Shown piece after piece: positions 43,346-51,762 of a DNA stretch of 64,000 nt. Source of the stretch: Streptomyces sp. NBC_01454 (GTDB lineage Bacteria; Actinomycetota; Actinomycetes; Streptomycetales; Streptomycetaceae). Both the position numbers and the translations under genes were made by a program. Below the pieces are notes generated by a model that did not search any database, was not told the origin of the DNA, and saw nothing but the letters and a program-made list of their open reading frames with translations. The stretch covers positions 1-64,000 of the forward strand of contig NZ_CP109462.1 of assembly GCF_036227565.1 (NCBI RefSeq), read 5' to 3'. How positions within the stretch are numbered: position 1 is the first letter of the stretch; every line of letters begins with the position of its first letter.

Positions 43346-46069
43346 ATGTCCACGACGGCCATAGCCGCCGACCAGTGGGTGGTCCTGCGCGGACCGATCA
43401 GCGCCGAGACGATCACCAGGGCCGCCACCGCGCTCGCTGAGCGCCGCCAGCTGCAGTGCGCGCTCGACGAGGGAGCCGGAACGCTCCGGCTCACCGACCC
43501 GGTGACCTCACACGTACTGGTCACGGTGCGGTGGAAGGGTCTGCCACCGCAGGCGCCGCGCACGCTGGGCTTCCAGATTCCGCCGCCGGCCGCCGTGGAC
43601 ATCCTGATCGACCCCGCGCCCGACTCCGGCGGGAGCCAGCTCGCTGCCGAGCTCCACGACGCTCTGTCCGCGCACGCCCTGCCCTACACCGGGAGCGAAC
43701 TGGACGGCATCCGGGCCGCCATGCCGCTGCTGGAGCGCTACAGCACCGAGCAGCCGGCGTTCGGCAACTGGGCGCTGCTCTTCCGCGACCACTACCTGGA
43801 GCACAGCACCGGATTCGTCCTGGCGATGGAGCGGGCCGGGATCCCCCCTGAGTGGATCTTCGCCCTGGACAAGGGCGATAAGACGTGGAACCGGGACCGG
43901 GTCCACGCCACGTTCACCGCGCGCGGGTATCGCAGTGATGTCCTGGACAATACGGCCGTCAACGACCCGGAGGCGCACCGGGGCGAACTCGCCCGCGTCG
44001 GCGCGGATATCGACGCGTTCCTGGACGCCGCGCACGCGGCCGGTCGGCGGGTGCTGGTCGTCGACGACGGCGGCCTGCTGGCCCGCGGCTACGGCGCCGT
44101 CGGCGCGCCCCGCACGGTGGACGCCGCGCTGGAGCTGACCGTCAGCGGCATCAAGCGGATTGCCGCCGCCGGCCAGCTGGCGATCCCCGTGCTGAACATG
44201 GCCCGCTCCCAGGTCAAGTCCCGCCTGGGCTACCGGGAGATCGCCGACTCCTGCCTGCGACGGCTGCGCGCCCTGCTTCCGGACCGCAAGATCATCGGCC
44301 GTCAGGTACTGCTGTTGGGCTACGGCACCCTTGGCTCCCGTCTGGCCGCCCAGTTACGGGATCTGGGCTGCCGCGTCGACATCGTCGACACCGACCTCCC
44401 GGCGCTCATCGACGCCGCCGAGCACGGCTTCACCACCTACCGCACCGCCGCCCAGGCTCTCGCCGCCACCAGGCCCTTCCTCATCATCGGCACCACCGGC
44501 GAGGTCGCGCTGACCGACACCGACCTGAGCGTCCTTCCTGACGGCGTGCTCCTCGCCCCCTTCGCCACCCGCGACTTCTCCGCCCTGACCGAGAACGCCG
44601 TACACCGCGCGGGAGCCGTCCAGCTCCCCGGAGTGGGCATGCGCTTCGGTCTGCCCGGCGAGAAGTCGGTCACGCTGCTGGGCAACGGCCGCTCGATGAA
44701 CCTCTTCGAAGCCGACTCCATCCCCAGCCAGGGCTACGACGCGTACCGCGCCGCCACCCTCATCGTCGCCACCGCCCTGTGCGCCGACCCCGGACGCATC
44801 CCCGCCGGACTGCACACCGCCCCGGCCGACACCGCCATCACAGACGCCGGCCTGTGGGAGGCGTACTACGACCTGTACGCCGCACCGGGCTCCGGCACCG
44901 GCCAGGTGTCCGCCTTCCCCGCCCCGCGCCCCGCTGCCCGTGGCCGTCTGGAGCGGGCCGCGATCGTGGGATACGGCGTCGCCGGGCGCCTGCACACCGA
45001 GATCCTCACCGCCCTGGGCGCCACCCCGGCCGTCATCGACCCCAAGCACCAGGACCTGCCCGCGTCCCTGCGGACCTTCCCCCACCAGGTCAGCGAACTG
45101 CCCCCGGCGGTGGCCGCGGGCATCGACCTGTGGTCGGTCTGCTGCCCCACCGCCGAGCACCTGGACGTGCTCCGCGCGATCCTCCGGCACAACCCGGCCG
45201 CCCGCGTCCTGATGGAGAAGCCGGCTTGCCGCGGGCACGAGATCGACGCCTTCAGCCGCCTGCTCGCCGACCACCCCGCCGCGCGGATGATCGTCAACGA
45301 CCAGTACCGGCACTCCACCACGCTGCCGGCGTTCACCGGCCTCATCGCCGCACTGGAACCCGGCGCGCCCATCGACAGGGTCTCGGTGCTCTTCACCAAG
45401 GACCGGCGCCCCGACAGCGCTTCGGGGCGCTTCATCGACCGCGACTACGGCGTGCTGGGCTACGAATGGCTGCACATGCTCGCTGTCACCCGCGGCATCC
45501 TGCCCGCCCCGGCGTGGGAGCACTACATGGCCTTGGACCCGGCCACCACTACGACCGAGCCGGAATACGACCCGGCGCTGTTCGTCGCCGCCCTGACCGA
45601 GCGAGCCGACCTCCCCCGTCCCGGCGCCCCGGGCGCGCTGCGGCTGGAGCTGACCTCCTCCATCCTCGGCCCGGGGCAGGCCGACGACGCCGCACCCGCA
45701 CCCCGGCCCCCGTGGCGCCAGGGACTTCGCGCGGCCGACGACCGCTACCGGCACGTCACCGTCCACGCCGGACGAACCCGCTTCACCCTGCATCTCGAAC
45801 CCGTCACCGCCCCCGGCGGCTGGCAACTCGAGCGCAACCACCACCGGCTCACCGCAGTACGCGACGGCGCCGTCGTGCACGACGAAGTCCTCGCGGACTC
45901 CCCGCTGGAGACCTCCGTACGCCACGCGGCCGCGGCCCTGTTCGCCGAAGCCGCCCCACCCGCGCCCGACCTCGAACCGCTGCGCCGTATCGCGCGGCTC
46001 GCCGATGTTCTGCGCGAGCGGGCACCGGACGCTTTCACCGCCCCGGATGCGTCCCGGACCAGCGCGTAG
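43346..46069 (+). CDS. Fusion of SAHH-like NAD-binding and Gfo/Idh/MocA-like oxidoreductase
   Basis: 907 residues; AAGGAG upstream. Residues about 210-490 resemble S-adenosylhomocysteinase: AALELTVSGIKRI, IPVLNMARSQVKSRLGYREI, and a Rossmann motif GRQVLLLGYGTLGSRLAAQL, then FLIIGTTGEVALT. Residues about 530-780 are Gfo/Idh/MocA-like: RAAIVGYGVAGRLHTEILTA, DLWSVCCPTAEHLDVLRAIL, ARVLMEKPACRGHEIDAF (the EKP motif) and a long sheet region. The N-terminal 200 residues are unrecognised. I know of no described enzyme with this fusion. Sequential NAD-dependent chemistry on one substrate is an appealing inference. Confidence 0.7.
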   Translation: MSTTAIAADQWVVLRGPISAETITRAATALAERRQLQCALDEGAGTLRLTDPVTSHVLVTVRWKGLPPQAPRTLGFQIPPPAAVDILIDPAPDSGGSQLAAELHDALSAHALPYTGSELDGIRAAMPLLERYSTEQPAFGNWALLFRDHYLEHSTGFVLAMERAGIPPEWIFALDKGDKTWNRDRVHATFTARGYRSDVLDNTAVNDPEAHRGELARVGADIDAFLDAAHAAGRRVLVVDDGGLLARGYGAVGAPRTVDAALELTVSGIKRIAAAGQLAIPVLNMARSQVKSRLGYREIADSCLRRLRALLPDRKIIGRQVLLLGYGTLGSRLAAQLRDLGCRVDIVDTDLPALIDAAEHGFTTYRTAAQALAATRPFLIIGTTGEVALTDTDLSVLPDGVLLAPFATRDFSALTENAVHRAGAVQLPGVGMRFGLPGEKSVTLLGNGRSMNLFEADSIPSQGYDAYRAATLIVATALCADPGRIPAGLHTAPADTAITDAGLWEAYYDLYAAPGSGTGQVSAFPAPRPAARGRLERAAIVGYGVAGRLHTEILTALGATPAVIDPKHQDLPASLRTFPHQVSELPPAVAAGIDLWSVCCPTAEHLDVLRAILRHNPAARVLMEKPACRGHEIDAFSRLLADHPAARMIVNDQYRHSTTLPAFTGLIAALEPGAPIDRVSVLFTKDRRPDSASGRFIDRDYGVLGYEWLHMLAVTRGILPAPAWEHYMALDPATTTTEPEYDPALFVAALTERADLPRPGAPGALRLELTSSILGPGQADDAAPAPRPPWRQGLRAADDRYRHVTVHAGRTRFTLHLEPVTAPGGWQLERNHHRLTAVRDGAVVHDEVLADSPLETSVRHAAAALFAEAAPPAPDLEPLRRIARLADVLRERAPDAFTAPDASRTSA

Positions 46070-46125
46070 CCGCACACGACCCCGCCCCCGGCCGCCTGCC
46101 GGGCCGACCGGAAGGCCCCGCCGTG

Positions 46126-47310
46126 ATGAACGCCCTCTCCCTGACCGCCGGCCAGCGAGTCGTCACCATCCACTCCAACACCCCCGGTGTCACCGACTGG
46201 GCGACCAGGTACTTCGGCCGGTACTGGAAGGCCTCGCCGCCGGAGGGCAGCACCGCCGTCACCGGGCCGGTGGTCACCGTCATGGACGGTGACCACCGCG
46301 CCCCCGTCGCCGGCTCGCATACGCAGCATGCCGTCTTCGCCCGCGAACCCATCGGCTACACCCGCCACCCAGACGGGACCGTGAGCGCGCATACCCTGTC
46401 GGACCCGCCCCTCGCCTTCCAGTACGCCCCCGCCGAGCAGCACCTGCGGATCAGCAGCCAACAAGCCCTGCAGACGGCAGCCTCGCCGGGCCGGCCGACA
46501 CGGCTGGCGACCGCCGCCACCCGCTTCGCCCGCGAGATGATGCGCGCCCGGCTCATCGCCGACGGATGGGTCCTGCTCCATGCCTCCGCCGCCGTGTTCC
46601 CCGGCGGACGTACCCTGCTCGCCCTGGGCGACTCCGGAGCGGGCAAGACCACGACCGCTCTCACTCTGGCCTCCGCCGGCGCCGCGCTGCTGGCGAACGA
46701 CTGCTGCTTCGCCCGTCCCAACACCGACGGCACGCTCGACCTCTTGCCGTGGCCCGCCGCAGCCGCCGTCGGCCTCGGACTTCTCCACGCACTCACCTTC
46801 ACCGAGTCCGCCCGTTCCCACCTCCAGACCGGTGAACCGCCTCATCCCACCCAGGACCAGCGCGTCACCGACGCCCTCACCACCGGGCGGGCCGGTGCGC
46901 TGATATCCGCGTCCGGCCGGGAACTGAAGGCACACATCTGGCCCGAGCAGCTCACCCGCTGGTTCGCTCTGCCACTGGCCACCACCGGCACCGCGGCCGG
47001 TGTTCTCCTTCCGCGCGTCGCCTCCTCCCCCGGGGCGCCGGGCCGCATGAACGACGACGGCCGTTCCGAGGTCACCACCACCGTCTTCGTGACCTCGGAC
47101 GAAGAGCGCTACCCCGACATCTTCGGTTTCACCGAGGGAAGCAATGCCGGAACGCCCACGGCCCGTGCCGAGGTCCTTCAGCACCTGAAGCGACTGCCAC
47201 GGCAGACGGTCGACCTGAGCCACGACCAGGCGGCCAACACCCGGCTGCTCACCGCTCTCGCCACGTCGCTCGTCGATGTAGGACGTGACCACTTTGAAGG
47301 GGTCGCTTGA
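46126..47310 (+). CDS. HprK-like P-loop kinase 3
   Basis: 394 residues from ATG 46126 (a GTG lies directly upstream). After a 150-residue N-terminal domain comes MRARLIADGWVLLHASAAVF, the P-loop TLLALGDSGAGKTTTALTLA and AALLANDCCFARP. This is the third HprK-like kinase in the cluster and the one closest to the consensus GxxGxGKT. Its C-terminal 200 residues differ from the first two. Confidence 0.7.
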   Translation: MNALSLTAGQRVVTIHSNTPGVTDWATRYFGRYWKASPPEGSTAVTGPVVTVMDGDHRAPVAGSHTQHAVFAREPIGYTRHPDGTVSAHTLSDPPLAFQYAPAEQHLRISSQQALQTAASPGRPTRLATAATRFAREMMRARLIADGWVLLHASAAVFPGGRTLLALGDSGAGKTTTALTLASAGAALLANDCCFARPNTDGTLDLLPWPAAAAVGLGLLHALTFTESARSHLQTGEPPHPTQDQRVTDALTTGRAGALISASGRELKAHIWPEQLTRWFALPLATTGTAAGVLLPRVASSPGAPGRMNDDGRSEVTTTVFVTSDEERYPDIFGFTEGSNAGTPTARAEVLQHLKRLPRQTVDLSHDQAANTRLLTALATSLVDVGRDHFEGVA

Positions 47311-47563
47311 CTCAGGCGCTACGGATCAACGGCAGCGCCACCGAACGGAGATCGACCTCCGGCCTGAGCCGGAACGCGGCGGGGGCTTGTCGGGACATGG
47401 TGCTTCTCGCGGCCCCGTAGGGCCACTGACAAAACTCGGAACTTCCCGCCGACGAGGGGCGGTACGGTCGACGGGCACGCCCAGGCTGGGACAGGCCCCT
47501 CGCCACCCAACGAGGCCCGGCCTTCGCTCCCGACGCCCGCCGACCCGCTTTGCGCCGCTGACA

Positions 47564-48022
47564 TCACTCCAGGGGCACTGCACCGGCCGGGGAGCCGTGA
47601 CGCAACTGGACGGCAACGGCGGTGGCCAGAGCGGAGCTCACCACTTTGGCGTGACCTCCGATGACGATGCGGGCATCGTCCAGCGTGCCCAGCTCGGCGT
47701 CGATCACGATACTGCGGCTGGGCACCTCCACCTCGTACTCGTCGTGGCCGCGCTGGCGCACCAGGTAGGTCTCCAGGCCGAGTTCGCACTCCCAGGTCCC
47801 CGGCGTGGACTCGGCCAGGTCAACGAGGGTTCGGATCTGGTCCAGTGGGCTCTCCACGACCGGGTGGACCTCATCGGCATGCTCCTCGAAGGCCCTTCTC
47901 GCGAGCAGGGCGAAGCGGTGCCGGCTCACCTCGCCGCACTGCGGGCAGTGGAGCGCGAATCTGTCCGGTCCGGTGGCCTCGTCCTCGGTGAGCTCGGTGA
48001 TCGTCGGCCGCAGCCCGTTCAC
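47564..48022 (-). CDS. Zinc-finger-containing hypothetical protein
   Basis: 152 residues from GTG 48022; the frame is open well upstream, so the start is uncertain. FALHCPQCGEVSRHRFALLA has a CPxCG half-finger and LGLETYLVRQRGHDEYEVEV looks like a beta domain. Not recognised. Divergent from the hemC paralogue. Probably real from its composition. Confidence 0.5.
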   Translation of the reverse strand: MNGLRPTITELTEDEATGPDRFALHCPQCGEVSRHRFALLARRAFEEHADEVHPVVESPLDQIRTLVDLAESTPGTWECELGLETYLVRQRGHDEYEVEVPSRSIVIDAELGTLDDARIVIGGHAKVVSSALATAVAVQLRHGSPAGAVPLE

Positions 48023-48188
48023 CACTGGCTCTTGCGCTACGCCCTTGCGCGGTCGTCGGCTCACCGGACCCCGTCCCTCGTGCTGGTGCTGATGGCATCC
48101 ACATTCTCCCGCGCCCCAGCCTCCCGGCCCGACAAGCAGACGCGCTGTCGGCATGAGCACACCGCGGGCGGCCCTAGGGTCCTCGGGT

Positions 48189-49115
48189 ATGACGCAGCAC
48201 ATCAGGATCGCGAGCAGAGCCTCGGTCATGGCCACCGCACAGGTCGAGTGGCTGATGGGAGAGATCGCCCGCAACACCCCGGGCGTCACCCCGGAGTTCA
48301 TTCCGATCACCACGACGGGGGACCGCTGGGCCGGACCCTTGTCCGAGGTGGGGGGCAAAGCGGTGTTCACCAGCGCGGTGACGCAGGCCGTCCTCGACGG
48401 CCGCGCGGACCTGGCGCTGCACTGCTCGAAGGACATGCCCGGCGATGAGCCCGAACCCCACGGCACAGTGTGCCTGTACCCGCGACGTGACGACGTCCAC
48501 GACGTCCTGGTCCACCGCGGCGGATGCCAGTTGGACGACCTGCCGGCCGGTACCCGGGTGGGCACCTCGGCCCCGCGCCGGATCGCCCAGCTCACCGCCT
48601 CCCACCCGCACCTGGCCCTGGTGCCCGTACGCGGAAACGCGGACACTCGCCTCGCCTTGGCCCAGGCCGGCGAGGTCGTCGACGCCGTGGTCCTCGCCGG
48701 AGCCGGCCTGCGCCGGATCGGCCGGGAAGCCGAAGCCACGGAGATCCTCGACCTGCACCGCGTGATGCCGGCCCTCGGCGCCGGCCAGCTGGCCATGCAG
48801 GCCCGGGAAGCCGACCAGGCCACCCTTGAGATCTTGACCCCGCTCACCGACGCCGCCGCCACCCGGGCGGCGATCGCGGAGCGGACGCTGCTCCGCGCGC
48901 TCGCCGGGCACTGCCACGCTCCGATTGCCGGGCACGCCATCGCCCACGCGTCGGGCGAAATCCATCTCACCGCACGGGTCTACGCCGAGGACGGGTCGGT
49001 CGTGCTCGGCTCCGACCTGACCGGGCACGGACCGGAGAAGGTAGGGGCCGCCGTGGCCGAGGACCTCATCAGCCACGGCGCGGCCGAGGTCCTCGCCGCC
49101 TCCCGGCGCACCTGA
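48189..49115 (+). CDS. hemC: Porphobilinogen deaminase paralogue (hydroxymethylbilane synthase)
   Basis: 308 residues from ATG 48189. Family signatures: IRIASRASVMATAQVEWLMG, DLALHCSKDMPGDEP, GTRVGTSAPRRIAQLTASHP, VVLAGAGLRRIGR and ALAGHCHAPIAGHAI, where Cys carries the dipyrromethane cofactor. Length is normal. It polymerises four porphobilinogens on the way to heme. The Arg/Asp residues I can check are present. A chromosomal copy presumably exists elsewhere, so a second copy here may serve the neighbouring pathway or be a passenger. TAGGGT 8 bp before the ATG suggests a short or absent leader. Confidence 0.85.
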   Translation: MTQHIRIASRASVMATAQVEWLMGEIARNTPGVTPEFIPITTTGDRWAGPLSEVGGKAVFTSAVTQAVLDGRADLALHCSKDMPGDEPEPHGTVCLYPRRDDVHDVLVHRGGCQLDDLPAGTRVGTSAPRRIAQLTASHPHLALVPVRGNADTRLALAQAGEVVDAVVLAGAGLRRIGREAEATEILDLHRVMPALGAGQLAMQAREADQATLEILTPLTDAAATRAAIAERTLLRALAGHCHAPIAGHAIAHASGEIHLTARVYAEDGSVVLGSDLTGHGPEKVGAAVAEDLISHGAAEVLAASRRT

Positions 49116-49239
49116 GAAGCAGCCGCTCCCCAACTCGCCGGCGGCCGGACTACGCCGTGTCTGGCGCCGCCCGATGCCCCTTCTTGCTGGCCCTGCGAAT
49201 CAGACACTCCCGGCACACACACTCGCCGCAGCACGGGCT

Positions 49240-49566
49240 TCAGGCCGCCGCAGCACCCGCGCCTTGTCCCACGTCGGCCGACGGGACATGCTGCTGGTGC
49301 TCAAGGCGGGCGGAATCCAGCAGGCTCCGCCACGAGGTGACATCCGGGCGGCGGCGCAGCAACGCGCGGCGTTCCCGCTCAGTCATGCCACCCCACACGC
49401 CATGCTCGATGCGCTGGTCGAGCGCGTCGGCCAGGCATTCGGTTCGGACCGAGCAGCCGAAGCAGACCGCTTTGGCCTTGTTCTGGGCCGTGCCGTCGGC
49501 GAACAGCTCCTCCGGGTCGGCGGTCCGGCACGCCGCGCGCTCGCTCCAGTGATCTTCCGTCCTCAC
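49240..49566 (-). CDS. WhiB-like (Wbl) iron-sulfur regulator
   Basis: 108 residues. The four cluster Cys are in SERAACRTADPEELF and AVCFGCSVRTECLADAL, with the GVWGGMTERERR turn and a basic C-terminal region (RRALLRRRPD). Wbl proteins bind the main sigma factor and an iron-sulfur cluster and control development or antibiotic genes; they are specific to Actinobacteria and their phages and plasmids. It lies just after the cluster region and could regulate it, though nothing proves that. Confidence 0.9.
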   Translation of the reverse strand: MRTEDHWSERAACRTADPEELFADGTAQNKAKAVCFGCSVRTECLADALDQRIEHGVWGGMTERERRALLRRRPDVTSWRSLLDSARLEHQQHVPSADVGQGAGAAAA

Positions 49567-49878
49567 CCCGGCGCCGTCCTCTCCCCGTCCTGGCCTGTGG
49601 CTTCGGTCCCAACTCTACGCAGCAGCAGTGCGGCATCGGTACGGCAATTTCCCGGCGTTCAAGGAGCGGTGCGCCTCCGGGAGCCCCGGAATCCGACGCA
49701 AGGTTGAACGAGTCGGCGTCGCGGGGCCCGGAACACACGGGTGCACCTGCCACCCGTGTGCTTGGCTCGTCGCCGCCGGCCCTGCCGATCTGTCTGGCCG
49801 GGCCGGCGGTGCCCCGCGCGCAAGGGGCAGTGCGAGGTCTCCGCTATGCGCCGCGCAGCCGGTTTACGGTGCTCAGCC
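49567..49878. other. Gene-free interval
   Basis: About 310 bp without a convincing frame. It lies upstream of the leftward WhiB-like gene and downstream of the leftward UTRA gene, so it must include the WhiB promoter. I see no clear repeat or hairpin. Confidence 0.45.
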
Positions 49879-50532
49879 TCACCACCGATCAAGTGGGGTG
49901 TGGAATTCCAGCTGGGTCCTGTCCGCGGGCAGGAGAATATGGGCCACCTCGACGACTCCCCCGGTGACGTCCCGCACGATCTTTTCCAGAGCGAGGACCG
50001 GCTCGTGCTCACGGAGACCGAGATCGCGAGCCTCGTCCGTGGCCGCTGCTCGCGCGGTGACCTGCTCGGTGATTTCCCCCACTTCGATTCCCAGCGTGTG
50101 AAGCTGCGCCTGCGTGCCACCCGGCCAGGGCTCGTTCCTGCTGTCGAGCAATTCCGGGTTCGCGGAAATTTTCTCCCTCACCAGATACGAGAGAATCACT
50201 CCGAGAGGATGCTCATCACCAACGTAGCTGGTGCGATAGTTCCTCTCCAGAAGTGCCGAGCCGTGAGGGATTCCGAACACTTCCGACAGATGCGCATTGG
50301 ATTTGACGTGACGGTATTCAGCGGAGAAATCCAGTTCCGGCTTGGTCAGTCCGGTGTCGTACTCCGTCGCGCCCGTGGCCTTGCGTTCCGCGAAGGACTT
50401 TCGGGCGCGGGCCTTCTCCCACGCGTGGCGGCGGTTGCTGCGCCTGACGGGCGGGCGCAGCAGGGCGGGCGTCTGTGAGTGCAGTGCCTGATCCTGGCCG
50501 TCGTCCCGCTGCGCGACAGTGGATATGTCCAT
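49879..50532 (-). CDS. UTRA-domain protein lacking a visible GntR helix-turn-helix
   Basis: 217 residues from ATG 50532. From residue about 70 the UTRA ligand-binding domain of GntR/HutC regulators is recognisable: LSEVFGIPHGSALLERNYRT, LGVILSYLVREKI, DLGLREHEPVLALEKIVRDV and VVEVAHILLPADRTQLEF. The normal 70-residue winged helix before it is missing, replaced by a basic stretch (RRPVRRSNRRHAWEKARARK). It may act without DNA binding of its own or bind DNA through the basic segment. Divergent from the APH-fold kinase gene. Confidence 0.7.
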   Translation of the reverse strand: MDISTVAQRDDGQDQALHSQTPALLRPPVRRSNRRHAWEKARARKSFAERKATGATEYDTGLTKPELDFSAEYRHVKSNAHLSEVFGIPHGSALLERNYRTSYVGDEHPLGVILSYLVREKISANPELLDSRNEPWPGGTQAQLHTLGIEVGEITEQVTARAAATDEARDLGLREHEPVLALEKIVRDVTGGVVEVAHILLPADRTQLEFHTPLDRW

Positions 50533-50697
50533 GGCAGTCGTCCTCGTTCGTCGTGATCGATGTCCTTGCCCCATAGAGGTGTCGGCGCGGCCGGCCGTGT
50601 GACATCCGGCGCGGGACCAATCTGGACGGACGTGCACAACGCGGCCGCGGCCGCCGGGACATGCTGCGGGTGTGGGTCTGGCATGCTGAGCCGGGTG

Positions 50698-51516
50698 AGC
50701 ACGACACGTCTCAAGTGGGGCGACATCGCAGCCGATGTACGCCCCGTGGTCGAGGACCGCACCGGACCGATCCGCGCAGTCCATCCGGTGGACGGCGGCT
50801 TCAACAGCCACCTCGCGGTGCGTCTCGACACCGACCACGGCTCCGTCTTCGTCAAAGGACTCAGGAGCGATCACCCGCAGGCATGGACTCAGCAGCGGGA
50901 GGCCGCAGTCTCCCGATACACCGCGGAGCTGGGGCCCCGCCTGCTGTGGCACGCCCAGGAGGCAGGCTGGGACCTGCTCGGGTTCGACTTCGTCGAAGGA
51001 CACCACGCCGACTACGCGACCAATTCACCGGATATCAATCTCCTCGCCGACACGCTGACTCAACTGGCAACAATCAAGGCGCCTCCGGTGATCCTGAAAA
51101 AGGCGGAGGAACGCTGGGCCGGGTATGTCGACGACACGTCGATCCTGCGGGAATTCTCGGGAAATACCCTGTGTCACACAGATTTCAATCCGGAGAATGT
51201 GCTCATCATTCCTCGCCAGAATCGGGCAATTCTGGTGGACTGGGCATGGTCGACAGCGGGTGCTGCGTGGATCGACCCCGCACTGTGCATCGTCTGGCTC
51301 ATCGCCACCGGACACCAATCGCCGGAGGCCGCCGAGTCCTGGGCCCGCCGGATGCCGACCTGGAACTCAGCCCCCGTCACCGCGGTCGACACGTTCGCCG
51401 CGGCGAACGCCCGCCTCTGGGCCAGCATCGCCGCCGACAACCCGGGTTCCTGGTCGGAGGCCCTCCGGAACGGCGCGCTGATGTGGTCCGCCTACCGCCG
51501 GACTGCCGCCGGGTGA
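50698..51516 (+). CDS. APH-fold phosphotransferase
   Basis: 272 residues from GTG 50698; ATG 50683 is also possible. Motifs: VDGGFNSHLAVRLDTDHGSV, FVKGLRSDH with the ATP-binding Lys, the catalytic loop GNTLCHTDFNPENVLII (H-x-D-x4-N) and AILVDWAWSTAGAAWIDPAL. This resembles small-molecule kinases and spectinomycin/homoserine-type phosphotransferases common in Streptomyces. Target unknown. It precedes the RNB ribonuclease by about 250 bp. Confidence 0.8.
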   Translation, partial: STTRLKWGDIAADVRPVVEDRTGPIRAVHPVDGGFNSHLAVRLDTDHGSVFVKGLRSDHPQAWTQQREAAVSRYTAELGPRLLWHAQEAGWDLLGFDFVEGHHADYATNSPDINLLADTLTQLATIKAPPVILKKAEERWAGYVDDTSILREFSGNTLCHTDFNPENVLIIPRQNRAILVDWAWSTAGAAWIDPALCIVWLIATGHQSPEAAESWARRMPTWNSAPVTAVDTFAAANARLWASIAADNPGSWSEALRNGALMWSAYRRTAAG

Positions 51517-51762
51517 AATCCATGCCATATGCCCTGACACCCGCAGGTCGCGATGACGTCGTACTCGCTCGGGGCCGGCAGCTTCCTCCGGGCAGACGGG
51601 GGGCCCGTCGCGTACTACCCGGCACGCATCGGCCGGAGGTACGGCGGGCTCATTCCGTTCTCGTCAACACCAGCGCGGCCATTCGGCATGATTGAAGGTG
51701 GGCGATCAGCCGCACGGGCATCTTCTCGTACTGGCCGCCCCGCTTCCAGGAAGGAACTCCCG

